64,000 bases of DNA from Strongylocentrotus purpuratus (taxonomy: Eukaryota > Echinodermata > Echinoidea > Camarodonta > Strongylocentrotidae). A program made the position numbers and the translations under genes. Where the stretch lies: positions 2,552,501-2,616,500 of the forward strand of contig NW_022145551.1 in assembly GCF_000002235.5 (NCBI RefSeq), read 5' to 3'. Position 1 is the first letter of the stretch. Each line of letters begins with the position of its first letter. Under the pieces are notes generated by a model. That model was not told the origin of the DNA. It ran no database searches and worked only from the letters and a program-made list of their open reading frames with translations. Positions 34,401-45,950 of this stretch are shown piece after piece.

Positions 34401-37400
34401 TTAGCGAGACATGTGTAATGTAGCATAATAATGTTCATTCATATTGCCACCAAGATTTGGTTGTTCCAGACCCGATGAAAATTTACAAAGATTATAATTA
34501 ACACAAATCAATTTATAACTTCAATGAAATAGATGATAAAGCAAATTTGTACAACGTACTAACTAAACAAAATTTATTCCTGAGCTATTAAATTGTCTGT
34601 GGTCATGGTAATACCGTTGTCTTCTTTCTTTCTTTTCTTTTTTTGTTTTGTTTTTGGTTATGTTCTCATATTGAAATTAACAGTGAATATATCAAAAGTG
34701 GTACAAGTCGTTTCCCCAATTCAATAGATAATGATAGAAATGCAATAACTTTGATTGTCCATGTTGTGCTTTACAGTTAAAAACTTTCCAGAAAATATAG
34801 TTTTGGCACGACCATTTGGAAGATCACCTTTAGAATGGTGTTTCTAAATATTATAACCATCATTAATTTGTATAAAAATTACTAGTAGGTTAAATTGTTA
34901 TCCGTTAAACCCAAATAGAGCACCTCACAGAACGTGGGCGTTTAGATGTAACTGGTGGGGTGTTTTCTTTTTACAGCCGTTCATCAATCGAGTCAGTCAG
35001 TAGACCGACCTTTAACGTCACCATTTACAGGTCATGACTCAGTTTCGAACCCGGGGTCTGTTAGTGAGTTTATTGGTGAAGACAAAGAACTGATCGCACG
35101 CACCGCTAGACCAATTCACATCTCGAAAGACAAGGCACTTTTGATCAAATTCGGGAATGTATTTGTATTTTTTTTTTGTCAGTTAGGCACTACCGGCAGG
35201 TATCAAATTTATCAAGTATGATTTCGGTGTCTTTCATTTTTCGTCGGCAATCGGCCTTTTATATATCCATCCGAAAGGCGAACCACAGTCCGTATTTGAA
35301 CCACTGTTAAACCCCTTCCCCTCCTGGGTTTCCACGTTATGATTACTGTAATTAAGGAAATTTTACAAGTAATATGACCACAGAACGTTTTTTCTTTTTG
35401 GTGAATTTGGTACAAAAGATATCTTTAATGATAGAAAAATTTTACCATTCTGTATCTGAAAAGGTAGATTTTCACGTAGACTTTCCTAGCCCGAACACAT
35501 TGTTCACCGCTAGATTTCTTAAGGGGAAATTGCTCATGTTAATACTCCTTACTCATGCCGCTTAAAAAAAAAACCTATATTAATCTGACTTATGAGTTAG
35601 CCGTTTGTATACAAAAGTGAAAATGGGGTCCCTTCTGGACTCCGGTTAGTCCAGATTCTGTCCGTTTTTATTTATTTTTTAATCCTTAAATTATCTCCTC
35701 CCTTACACGCATCCCACAGACAGTGCGGTGTATCTAGTCATCGCGCGATCCCCTAAACTACCATCCGGGTAGAGAATGAGAGACAAGGACTGTCTCCGGT
35801 TCAACGTTGAGGGTGTATTATTTTCTCAGCTGATTGGACGCGCGACACGGATACAGTCCAGGCTTTGGACAAGACTCCGGTTCGAAACTGAGACGCGTCT
35901 TTATGATGGTGAAGAATCCTGTCGTTTCCCGAACACAAATAACCCCATCTGATTGAAAAACTTTTACCATATTTTACTAATCCCCCCCCCCCCCCCTAAT
36001 AATATCCCCTCTATTTGAGATCTGTCTCAGATGTTTCTGGGAGGATTTGGTTTATTTGGTTTCCAAACCCCCTTCTTCGCCCTTTTCGTCATAATGTATT
36101 AATTTACATGTAGTATCAGAGCCTGCAGAGTGATACCCCCTGCTCGTAGAATCCCTAGACTATCTTTATGCCTCAACCTCCGGGGCACATACTGACCGTA
36201 TTTACGCCCTTGTGTTCCGCTGCTATTACTCCCCGGTGTTCCCTGACCATCTTCTTTGGCATTGGGGTCGCGGGCGGGAACGGCGGGGTCGTCCTCGCCC
36301 ATCCGTAGGTACAACCCCTTTGAGCCGAGGAACGGACAGACGACCTTTGCGAGTATGGCCTCGAGTTGAACGTATTCTTCTGACGGTGTGGTGGCGTAAG
36401 TCCCGCCGTCGTGGACCGCGTGGAGGTTGAGCAACATCTGGGTGATCTCGGGCGGGATCTCACTCTCGTTGCACGACGATAATGCCTCTGTCAATCAAAT
36501 GAATTATCATAAATAAATTAAATAGTTTATGGGATTATTCTCTCCGTGATATTTTACGCCATTATCGACTTAAACTGAAATCAAGATAAAGCTTTGACAA
36601 CCTTTAAGCACACTAAGTAGGGGGCATTGGTATTATCAAAGAATCTGCATTTTGAGAATTTGTTTCTAAATGTATATTATGAAGATGACTCAAACTAAGG
36701 ATCACTACGTTTATGTATGGAAGTCCACGCTAAAATAGTGCTATTTTATTGTTACGAATTGCGGTGGTTATTGAAAAATCTTTGTTTTCACCGCGTGTGC
36801 TCGAGCTCGATGCAGCGTGAGTGTATGTGTTTGTAGTTTACAGCAGGGAAACGTACGTACGCAATCCAACGTACTGATCGACTCCATGCGATACGTCACA
36901 GAACGGGCCGTGCCCAAACACAATGGCAACGTTCTGAACATTCTTAGAGCCGCTATAACAGACGAAGGGTTCTGAAGAAGAGTTACGGGTACCCTTTCGT
37001 CAAATGTACGATGTTTTATATTTTTTTAGATAAGGTTTTAAATGGCCCACATACTGAAATTAACATGTAGTTTGAGGTTAATTCCCCTAGCCCTAGAGTG
37101 ATGATGATGATGATGATCCACATCACTTGCAAGGCTCCATTAATCTATTTCAAACATTCAAAGAGTGATACAGGACTTACTTTTTAATGGCAGTTGTAGT
37201 ACCACGTGATCACGGAATCCAAGTAATGAAAGCTGATACATCGTATGGCCTTTGGTCTGGAGAAGAGAACCCAATAGTTATATTTTACCATCAACTAACC
37301 TCAAAATTAATCATTTATATTTATAATGTTCATAGATAAAATCCCCCCCCCCCCCCCAAAAAAAAAAAAAAAAAAAAAAAATTAAGAAATCGTTAGCGCA

Positions 37401-39635
37401 CCCTTAGCAGGTGCATAAGGTTCATATTTTATTGCCAATAAAAAAAAATGGAAATTTGTGGTATTTACTTGGTATATATGCTTACAAAAATAAACATATT
37501 TCTTCATACAAAAAGGCAATTCAATCAAATAAAAAGAAGAAAAGTGAAAGAGTAAAATGGTGACATGAAATTGCTTTCAACACTGTTTCTCTAAAGGCAT
37601 AGCATGAAGACCAGTGCTCCCTATTAGTTTATTTGAGAAACAATATTGTGCCGGGAAAAAATCCCTCATCGGGCCCTAATCACAGGCCTTAGTATTTGCT
37701 TTACCTGGACTGGGTAGAATATCGCCCTCAACGTTGGCAGTATCTCCGTGAAGAAGTAGTTCCAAAGCTCGGCTAGACTGGAAAGTAAGCCTTGACCTAT
37801 AGTGAACAGTAGAAGGGATTCATCACAAAAACATGAGTCAATTGCACAATTTCGACGAATTAATGATAAGCAAGCATTTCTTTGATACATCTCAAGCGTC
37901 TGTATAAATAATTATTATACATTTCTTCTCTCTACAAATGAGATTTCATATTTAATTGAATCTGTTTATATATCTCTTGAATTTCGGTTTAAAAAAAATG
38001 TAAAGGTCAAACATAATTTTCTTTTGTACAAGCAATATCTGAAGGAGTTATTTCATCTGAGATATTTAACAATAGTAACTAGTTTCAGGTATTGCGGGTA
38101 ACTGTGTTATTCGAGGTGAGAAGAGGGAAATGAACTTACTGAGCATTGTGGGTCTAAATGGGCTCACACCAATAATTAGGACACTTCACTCATTGGATAA
38201 CATCTTTAAAAACAAAGTGGGTAAATAACACCTCTTCCGTGACAAATATATCTATTTTATTTTTGTCAATTAGGCTACAAGGTTATCAGCATAAGATATG
38301 ATTATGTTCTTCTTTGACGATCTTACCTCCATCGTTATCGAGTGAGTCATAAAGACTTTTCATTCCTCGTTGTAACAGATTTTTCTGTGAAAGAAAAAAT
38401 ATTAAAACATAATCACATTCATGGTATAAAGATCAAGCTTCAAATGTATTCAAATGTAAGTCGGTCTGAAAGAAATAAATCAAACAAAACAAGCATAATC
38501 AGTGAATTTTTTCGCTCCGTTACAATATTCTTGGGGGGGGGGGGTTATTGTACTGGCGAGGAGAACACGTTTCAAATATGACTCGTAAATCATGTAAATG
38601 TCAACAGTTCGCAATTAGCTCTCAAAGCATTTATCACGGATTTGGTGGCATTTGAAAAAAACAATACACGCCAACGATCCCAGACTGGAGATTAAATTAA
38701 TGATTTTCAATGAAATAAATAATGTTCATCTGAATCTAGTTCAAAAAGTTTTTTCCACACAATTGTTTACAGTTTATTGACATTTATATGTAGATGTTTT
38801 TTTTAACAGACTGGTGTGCGAATCGGTTTCCATTCGGATGAATAAATATATTCCATCACTATAGTCTTTATCTTTATTTTGATAATATTTCATATTCATC
38901 TATGAAATGTTATTGCGTTCTACTGATCACCTAGTAATACAAAATTCAACGCGATTATACATACATTATGCTAACTTAATGTGGTTAACCTTACCTTATA
39001 ATATTCCGATATAAATGACCCGATTTCAGATTTGATTGCAACTCTGCGAAGAAAATAATACATGTATATACACAGACGTTATACAAAGTTTAAATCTTGA
39101 TTCATTATATATAATACAACAGTAACATTTTATTTTAATTGTGTTGCTTTTAAAGATGGAACATTAGTATCGATTATATCCGTGGACCTAGATTAAATGT
39201 AATGCTTTCATTCTAACTATTTCTTACAATGATGCCATACTAATCCAGCGTTTACATGGACCACAAGAAAGGCCATGATAATTTTTGCATGAATTACTGT
39301 AACTATGTATAAACAAAATAAATCAAGAAAATTAATTTTGTCCTAAAGTGAAAATAAAAATGTAAGTTTCATTTAGATAGGATGTTTGTTTTTGTTACAG
39401 TAAAAACAGTATAATGATTTGTGCAGGTTAAAGAGAAGTGGGCACTCTATGATTTGGTGGCCTACTAAATTTGGCTTAAACCTGGAACCAGATCAGGCAG
39501 CTTTCCTTTGGAGAATACGGTTCGAAATTATATATATTTTATACGAATTCGTACTTGACCAATTTGTTCAGTTCGTATAGTTCACCGGGTTGTAATCTTC
39601 TTTTGTTGAATACTGATAATACTTTGCTCTGGACT
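31178..39635 (-). CDS. PRR5: PRR5/PRR5L (Protor) homologue, mTORC2 subunit, seven exons, 5' end missing
   Basis: Exons 39635-39555, 39043-38995, 38384-38327, 37796-37705, 37256-37181, 36487-36137 and 31458-31178 join in frame (phases 2, 0, 1, 0, 1, 1) to about 329 residues and a stop. The product matches vertebrate PRR5/PRR5L across the HbrB-like domain: VFNKRRLQPGELYELN, KSEIGSFISEYY, LAELWNYFFTEILPTLRAI, FYPVQ, SLLGFRD, then a P-P-E-I-T-Q-M-L-L-N-L block and an L-E-A-I-L-A-K-V-V-C-P-F-L-G block. PRR5 proteins bind Rictor in mTOR complex 2, which phosphorylates Akt and SGK. Human paralogues are 370-390 residues, so 30-60 N-terminal residues are missing. Their exon is outside the window or unrecognised. 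The match is to the single invertebrate ancestor of PRR5 and PRR5L, and looks slightly nearer PRR5L. Confidence 0.93.
31459..33339 (-). other. Intron of the PRR5-like gene, downstream part
   Basis: AT-rich with a TA repeat at 31471-31490 directly upstream of the terminal-exon acceptor. No further exon or named element was recognised. Confidence 0.6.
33340..33542 (-). CDS. Possible alternative terminal exon of the PRR5-like gene
   Basis: An open segment ending in TGA at 33342-33340, with two AG acceptors (before 33542 and before 33536). Both would accept a phase-1 donor like that at 36137. The frame encodes ASPSLAFLRRSRFSFRINN and later RFSDDTPDHPSESMPELD, a composition typical of coding DNA. 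No homologue was recognised. The segment is CpG-rich and promoter-like, so a chance open frame is the main alternative. Confidence 0.35.
33420..33650. promoter_or_regulatory. CpG-richer segment with NRF1-, CRE- and CCAAT-like motifs
   Basis: GCGCATGCGCA (an NRF1-type site) lies near 33434. CACGTG is near 33587, ACCAATG near 33602 and TGACGTCA near 33637. The clustering in otherwise AT-rich intronic DNA suggests an internal promoter or enhancer. It overlaps the possible alternative exon. Confidence 0.4.
34971..35125 (-). mobile_element. SINE copy with the GGTTCGAAACTGAGTCA tail and a tRNA-like head
   Basis: On the minus strand the head has TTGGTCTAGCGGTGCGTGCG, a tRNA-like box A, and then GGGTTCGAAACTGAGTCATG as box B. 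The tail GGTGACGTTAAAGGTCGG matches the SINE at 26.2 kb, whose head is different. Confidence 0.55.
35826..35975 (+). mobile_element. SINE copy with a tRNA-like CTCAGCTGATTGG head
   Basis: CTCAGCTGATTGGACGCG resembles the tRNA box A (AGCTCAGTTGG type), and CGGTTCGAAACTGAGACGCG is box B. The tail keeps CGTCTTTATGATGGTGA and CCCATCTGATTGA of the 26.2-kb family. It lies in the long intron of the PRR5-like gene. Confidence 0.6.
36137..36487 (-). CDS. PRR5: PRR5-like, sixth recognised exon
   Basis: 351 bases after a TTGATTGACAG acceptor. The first half encodes the end of the conserved domain (EIPPEITQMLLNLHAVHD; EEYVQLEAILAKVVCPFLG). The second half is variable and polar, with a basic YVPRRLRHKDS segment where vertebrate PRR5 has arginine/serine motifs. 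The donor GGGG|GTATCA leaves one base. If it is not used, the frame stops at 36101-36099, giving a short alternative C-terminus. Confidence 0.9.
37181..37256 (-). CDS. PRR5: PRR5-like, fifth recognised exon
   Basis: 76 bases between TTCTCTTCTCCAG and GTAAGT. It encodes TKGHTMYQLSLLGFRDHVVL and continues LQLPLK, equivalent to LTIRQISLLGFRDLVLLKVKL. It ends in phase 1. Confidence 0.93.
37343..37381. repeat. Poly-C then poly-A run
   Basis: About 14 C followed by about 24 A within a PRR5-like intron. Confidence 0.9.
37705..37796 (-). CDS. PRR5: PRR5-like, fourth recognised exon (core of the domain)
   Basis: 92 bases between GTTCACTATAG and GTAAAG. It encodes LAELWNYFFTEILPTLRAI then FYPVQ, nearly identical to the PRR5L block around LAEVWDHFFTETLPTLQAI. 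It is the strongest single match in the gene and ends in phase 0. Confidence 0.95.
38327..38384 (-). CDS. PRR5: PRR5-like, third recognised exon
   Basis: 58 bases between CTTTCACAG and GTAAGA. It encodes KNLLQRGMKSLYDSLDNDG, equivalent to QNQLLAKGLFFVEEKIKLCEG, and ends in phase 1. Confidence 0.88.
38995..39043 (-). CDS. PRR5: PRR5-like, second recognised exon
   Basis: 49 bases between TTCTTCGCAG and GTAAGG. It encodes VAIKSEIGSFISEYYK, equivalent to the KSELGSFITDYF block of PRR5L, and ends in phase 0. Confidence 0.9.
39555..39635 (-). CDS. PRR5: PRR5-like, first recognised coding exon
   Basis: 81 bases between TTTTAAACAG and a GTACGA donor. It starts with the third base of a codon and ends with two bases (AA) completed by A of the next exon. 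It encodes VQSKVLSVFNKRR and then LQPGELYELNKLV, which aligns with SVQTAVINVFKGGGL...ELYALN of PRR5L. Confidence 0.88.
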
Positions 39636-40990
39636 CTGTTTAAAAGAAAGAAAAAAGAGAAAAGGAACAATTAAATGATTGAACACTGTTGTAAACGGTT
39701 TTGAGAAAAAGACTTCAAAAGGTCAAGAAAGACTCATCTACATACTTTGTACTTAGTCAATGTAAAATAAGGATTTAGTTATTAGTTTAACAATGTTTAA
39801 GTGCTCTTATTTTCATTTTTACAAACATGAGAAGACAAATATGAGACACCTATTGAGAAAATGCAAATTTAGGACAAGGAAATGTCTGATTTAACTAGCT
39901 AAATTAAGAAAACATTGATGCCATTACACACTTGAACAAAATGTCATGAAATGAATTGCGTCGTATTAAAGATATCTTTTATTTTTAAACACTGTCCTAT
40001 CTTAAAAAGGAAAACCCAACCTTCATAGCAACTCTAAAAGAAAAAGAAAAAATAGAGAAGCAGACAGGTGAAATGTTAAAGAAATCTGGCTAGAAATAAG
40101 GATTTTGGAAAGTTGTAATCACTACGTATGTGAACCCCTAATTGGCTGAATAAGTAATGTCACTGTGATGTTATGCCAGACAACTTTCCCATTCGTTTAA
40201 ACATACAAAATGACTCAAATGCTAACAAATATTCGACATATTTCAAACTTTCGCCATTTTGTTTATTTATTTATTATTATTTTATTTTTGTTTGTTTATG
40301 CTTTCATTTAAATGAACTTATGACTAGGGTTTCTTTACCCTTTAAGGTTTACCTTTTTTGTTTCACATTGTCGCCACTGGATGCCAGTAATCGCATGAAA
40401 ATTGCCTGGAATTACAAGCATGCTGTTTACAACAATATGTCGTTGCATTTGGAGTGATCAAATTTAAAGGATTTATTGTTGCTGCGTTTTGTTTTGTTTC
40501 ATGAACAGAAACTAAACTCAGTATTGCATTTCACAACAAAATGGGAGTTAGTTGTCATTCCATTCATTGCCAGTCGGGCTTACATAAGTGCACGTACACA
40601 ACATGTTCACTAGCAGTTACCAAAATTAAACCAGGTCTTAAAATTCAAAGCTGTTTGCACCAAAAATCAGTAAGCTCAATTGGAAATGTCACTTTCCACT
40701 CTCAAGGCGAACTCATACCAAATTGTCTAGACTAATTACGAAGTATTATTAAAAGAATGTTAACATAAAATGCAAACCTATTGTGCTTCGGAGAGACATC
40801 CCAATTAAAACTAATTAATGAATGTAATGAAACTTAAAACTCATTAGCCATAGCAAAGTAATTGGCAATGCATTTACCAATTGCAATTTATTGATGGTAC
40901 GAAATAAATTGGCAATTTTATCTACAAATTTAATTAGTTCTAGTGGTACCTGGCATTATTTGTTCACAAATATATGATATTTATAAGAGT
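39636..40990. other. Upstream part of the PRR5-like gene, no exon recognised
   Basis: Presumed intron. AT-rich and unique-looking. Open frames at 40173-40457 and 40541-40735 on the plus strand lack support. Confidence 0.5.
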
Positions 40991-40996
40991 TATAGT

Positions 40997-41180
40997 CTTC
41001 AATTCAATTCAATTCAAGGTTTATTAAAAAATATCTTCGTAGCCGTATAAGGCTGAATTGCGATACAATTCACAGATAAAGAACATGCAAAATTAGCTAA
41101 AAATACATACATATCAATTACAATGAACATAGTTTGACATAATTAGAAATCAAATATAAGATATATAAACAGAAGACCTA
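40997..41180 (-). mobile_element. Probable LINE 3' end with TTCAA repeat tail
   Basis: TTCAATTCAATTCAATTCAA at 40999-41018 is followed by GGTTTATTAAAA. Read on the minus strand this is a 3' end with a TTGAA-type microsatellite tail, as in CR1/L2-like LINEs. No reverse transcriptase is present. Confidence 0.4.
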
Positions 41181-41199
41181 AGAGTTCAAAAGTGAGTTT

Positions 41200-42430
41200 T
41201 AGAAAAAAAATGGTTGTTCAAATTACATCCGGAGTTTAGCGATTATTTAAATTTTAAACCCATTGTAGACATCTAAAGACAAGATGAGAAATTGCCAAAG
41301 ATTATATTTCAAATTAAAAATTCAACTTTGGAATGAGAAAAGATAAGTTTTTTAATTAAAAGTAAATCATCGATTTACAATATTCACAGCTTATATAAGG
41401 AAAGTTTATTTTGGATGTTGATTATAGACAACATTACGTAATGCTTGCGAATATTATGGGATTAAAAATTATCATATACATTGGACTTGCTCATACACCT
41501 ATCACTATTCGCAAAGTACGTCACATGAGCATGATGAGAATATACATAAAACATGCAATCATGTCCAATATTATGAACACGTAAAATAACATCGGGAATA
41601 ATTCATAGGATAATAGATTGTCTTTCCGGTTACTTGAAAATTGGTAAAGGGTACTAGGCGATGCATTCATTTGACGGTAGCTTTATACTCAAGTCTAGAC
41701 TCAAATTAATCAGTCGGGCACTAACCTCCTCGCCATTTAAGATTAGCCAATGTAATTATAGATATTTCCTTGCCGTTTTTTTTTTTTTTTATAAATATTG
41801 ATTTTAATCTTTTTACAAGGTTTTCAATCCCCTTTATTAAAAACTGCACAATTTTTCAATTAAAACGATTGTGATGGAATATATAGATGAAGGTTTCCAT
41901 CCTTTCTTTAGTAAGATTTTCATCCTTTTGGTCAAAGACTTTCGACATTCTAACACATATTGCATCAATTTCAGATAGACAATAAAGGAATTTCGTAGGC
42001 TGTTTGAATGCTTTTCATCTAGTTTCTTTACTTGACAAATTTTCTAAGTGTTTCCGGCTTTGACCATTTCCCCATATTTACTGACCTTTTTCTTTCGAGC
42101 AACGCCCCCGTTTTCATTTTTTAAATAAATATATCTCTTTCTCTATGACAGGCATCTCGTATCTTCTTTAACCTTTGCAACATCAGTTGCTAGGTGGCAA
42201 CTAAGGCAGGTATCTCTAAGGAACCATCCAGAATCTGCGGGAAGGCATCCATTAACTACTCTTATTCTATCCGACTTTGTGTTAGTTGTCACAAATTCTC
42301 AATAGTCATGTTCTAGTCATGACTTGTTAAAGTCTCGATAGGAGCTATCAATTTTGTCTATATGCAACATGATTGTGGCTAATTTCTTGCATAATTTAAA
42401 CAATTATTTGAATGCGAGTGTCTTCCACTA
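41200..42430. other. AT-rich stretch, no gene seen
   Basis: No coding exon or element ends were recognised. A donor-like site near 41724 on the minus strand, after ATGGCGAGGAG, was considered as a short first PRR5-like exon but has no other support. Confidence 0.4.
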
Positions 42431-42465
42431 GTGGAAGATGATTTATCTGTTCTTTTCCGCGACGA

Positions 42466-42494
42466 CCCCCCCCCCCCCCCACTCCTCCCCCTCT

Positions 42495-42528
<34 letters not shown>

Positions 42529-42770
42529 GTCTTTCTCTCCGTGGCTCTTATATCCTATTTATTCGTTTATGTATTTATGTTTTCTTCCCTCTCTTTCTAT
42601 CTCTCTATCGCACTTTCATGTATTAACTCCCTATTTGTATAATCACCACTCTCTAAATTTCTCATTATATAGTCTCTCTCTCTCTCTCTCTCTCTCTCCC
42701 TCTCCCCCTTCTCTCCCCTCTCTCTCTCTCTCTCTCTCGCTCCCCTTCTCCCTCTCTCCCTTCTGTATAT
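42466..42770. repeat. Poly-C and CT-rich microsatellite block
   Basis: A C run near 42467-42480, then CT runs at 42490-42545, 42673-42700 and 42718-42740. The Ser/Leu-rich frames over it are artefacts. Confidence 0.95.
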
Positions 42771-42779
42771 TTCATCACC

Positions 42780-44214
42780 ATATATTTCATAAAGTAGCAC
42801 ACCTCTTTCTTCCTACCCTCACTTTCTCCTTCCACTCCCATCACCATGTTCACCCTCCACCGTACACACGTCCATATATATTAGGTATCTTGCGGCTGTG
42901 ATGTTGTGACACGGCTTGGTTGTCTCGACGAATTGTGCATAATTCATGCTTGGAGAACTTCCCTCTCTACCCAACAATCATCCGTCGACAGCTTACACGA
43001 GCCCGCGTCACCGGGGAAATGTCGCCTATATGCCGCCGATATTACACTTCACAATGTTTACAGTCAAGTCAAAGTAGCTGAATACAATCTCTAGCCTCGA
43101 TCTATTTTATCATGGCCATCTTTATAGCAGAAGCATTGATTTGTATAGGTTTCCCCGATGCATTCATGTATTTGATCCGATTGTACGAAATATATTCCGG
43201 CGACAATTGCTCAATATGGCAAATAAGGGGGCAATGTTTAACACCATCCAAAACTTGAAACCCGTTACTATACAAACCTACCTTACCCCAAACCTAACCC
43301 CAAACTTATCAAGTTTTAATATTCTCTTTCATCTTTACGTTCTATAATATTCTTACATTATGCAAATGCAGTGCATGAATTTAAGATGCTTGACAAAAAC
43401 GCATAGCCCATTCATTTCAACTTAAATTACAGTTTTTGATAACGAATCCTTTTCCACTTTTTAAAGGGCTGTCTCCTTTTGCCTTCCTTCGTAGTTTCTT
43501 CTTTAATTTTCTCAACAACATTCTATTGCCTTCGTTTTTCACTTCTTCTCACATAGCTAACATGAATGGGTACATTCTAAGTGAGGGCAACCGACTTGGT
43601 ATATTGGTCTCGCAATAGCGGGTATTGCCTGTACCTCTTAAGCTAAAAGCATGGATAAGACAACCAGGTTAGACAGCTAATGGCCGCCTGAGGTGATGTC
43701 AATATCTTATCATGTTCTCAGTGGTAAACATACACATCAGACACCTAGAATTACGGGGAAAGTAAACCAAAACATCACCGTCTCTAAAACAAGTATATTG
43801 TGATAATTCGTAATTTAAATGCAGTGCCGCGCTCAAACTAAAACAAATATTGCACGATCCAGCCTTCAATATAAGAAACTATATCCCTCACTGGCATGTA
43901 TAGTTGTTTGCATTGCGATTGTACAGAGCACGAAAAGAGTATAGATAAGTACTATCTACCTGAGATAGGTCTTTTTGTAAAGTAATTTTTTGCTGCTGCC
44001 CCACTTGCGCGACTTGCGCATTGAATAAGCATAGCAAAGTAGGTTACGCAAAATGTCAAAGTCAATGTCAATGTCAAATGAGCGCGCATCGACTGTATTA
44101 CATGTACGCATGCTGTGCTTTGTAAAATCTAGCTGAAGCTAAACTGTCTGCAAAATCAGTTGTTTTAATTATGTAAAATTCACTTTGAATATACCTTATT
44201 GCCGATGTGGGATA
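42780..44214. other. Gene-free stretch
   Basis: No gene or bounded repeat was recognised. GTCAATGTCAATGTCAA near 44061-44080 is a short 6-base tandem. Confidence 0.45.
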
Positions 44215-44330
44215 TAAAACAAATATTAACCTCCTTTACTCGGTCAATGGATACAACTATCATCGCCACGGTGATCTCGGCGATGATAGTTTGCACCATT
44301 ACCCTCGTAGTCGATTAATATTTGCTTAAT
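44215..44330. mobile_element. Foldback MITE with a GGCGATGATAGTT core hairpin
   Basis: AACTATCATCGCC and GGCGATGATAGTT form a perfect 13-bp stem with an 11-base loop. The stem continues outward through TCAATGG/CCATTAC and AAATATTAA/TTAATATTT. Its boundaries are approximate. Confidence 0.65.
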
Positions 44331-44900
44331 ATGAACGGGCAAATTCTGAATTTGGAGGCGAATAAGTTATATTGAACAAAGAAAGTGCAATATTTGTTAT
44401 ATGAAATTAAGTGTAAGATTTCTGTTGTAGTCCGACCCTCTTGATCACACTCGGGTTGCCTACGCTCAGTCTAATTCACTTTTATACGTTTCGTTGTCGT
44501 CGTTGTTGTTGTTTTTGTTGAGATTTAGTTGGCACAAACTATTGAGTATCACGTGACATCTATTTAGCCACTCGGATACACGTTAACATATTTATATGAC
44601 ACTTTTACTTTACTTTGGCCTTTGAAACTTAATTAAGTTATAGAGGACATATATGTAAGCTTAATTAAGAAATGCATAGAACTCTAGTTTTACAATGATC
44701 TTTAGAGGAAAAATAAAAGAACATGTATATTTATCAGGTATAAGGGATTTGTATTTTCTTGACAGATCTATATCTAGGTTAAGAAGAGTTAAAGAACACC
44801 TTCAAGGGGAAGATAGTACAAGGAGTATGTCCCTTGATCGTTCGCAATCTATTGCGGAATTCTTATCTTCCTTTCTAGTCGACCGATCCCCCTTCCTCTC

Positions 44901-44904
<4 letters not shown>

Positions 44905-44942
<38 letters not shown>
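44905..44942. repeat. CT microsatellite
   Basis: About 18 CT units. Confidence 0.98.
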
Positions 44943-44945
<3 letters not shown>

Positions 44946-45081
44946 CAATCGATCTTAATTTTTCTCTCTTTATATTTATACCAATCTTTATTTCCATCAT
45001 TCTCTATCTCGCTTTGAGACTCTCCCGCACTCTCTCTCTCTCCCTTTCTCCCTCTCTATCCCCTACCCTCTCTCCCTTTAT

Positions 45082-45084
<3 letters not shown>

Positions 45085-45128
<44 letters not shown>
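45085..45128. repeat. CT microsatellite
   Basis: About 21 CT units, with further interrupted CT runs just upstream (45032-45080). Confidence 0.98.
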
Positions 45129-45130
<2 letters not shown>

Positions 45131-45640
45131 CCTCGCTCGCTTTATCTGTCATGGCATGGATGCATGACAGATGATTTATTTAGAATTAAAATAAGCTTTT
45201 AGACAAAATATAGAGTTGACCTGCTTGTATATCCATCCAACAAGAACGCCGAAGTCCCTCACGCTATACTTGACAAGAAAAAAGGAAGATTATCATTAAC
45301 TCTCAACGTTTCATCTATGATAACACTATTGTAGACCATCTGCAGAAGATTGTGGTTTCAGGAGAAAAGATAGAGTGCTTTCGCCCACCCTTTTTTCCAG
45401 CACCCGCAAAATTCTTTCCTTTCTTTATGTTAAATATTAAACCGTTCGCTTGCTTATCATGCCAATTTCTCTTTTGCTTTTTTTATGACAGGTTATAGAT
45501 CTATATTTCGTAAGTATATTTCTTTTTTAATAAAGATGTGTCCATTATCCATCTTGAAAATGTCAAGGCTACCATGATTATTGGAATTACTGTAACTGTT
45601 ACGAAGCCATCATGACTTCTTGTAAATTCAATGATGTTAT

Positions 45641-45786
45641 TAATACAGTCATCCGTATAGGCTACCAACTGAACTTATTTTGATATGAGCCTTTTACCTC
45701 CCCCCCCCCCCTCCCCCCCCCCATTTCTTCCCGCCTATATCAAAATCAGTTCAGTTGGTAGCCTATACGTAATTATGATTGTATTA
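45641..45786. mobile_element. 146-bp MITE with inverted repeats of about 47 bp
   Basis: TAATACAGTCATCCGTATAG continues into GGCTACCAACTGAACT and TATTTTGATAT. The right side mirrors it through ATATCAAAAT, AGTTCAGTTGGTAGCC and CTATACG to GATTGTATTA. The loop is a C-rich run. No target duplication is clear. Confidence 0.8.
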
Positions 45787-45789
45787 AAG

Positions 45790-45799
45790 TCTCTCTCTC

Positions 45800-45838
<39 letters not shown>

Positions 45839-45950
45839 AGGTTTCTCTGTCTGTCTCTCTCTCTCTCTCTCTTTTTCTTTTTTTTTCTTCTTCTCCTCCT
45901 TTTTTTTCTTCTTCTTTTTTTTTCCTTTTTTTTTCTCTATCCCGTCTTTT
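45790..45950. repeat. CT microsatellite and T/C tract
   Basis: CT runs to 45871, then TTC/TTT-rich pyrimidines. The Lys/Glu-rich minus-strand frame over it is an artefact. Confidence 0.95.

Noticed and set aside
41700..41750. Short first exon of the PRR5-like gene (ATGGCGAGGAG before GTTAGT)
   Set aside because: The phase fits, but the start context is poor, only three codons would be added, and no other support exists.
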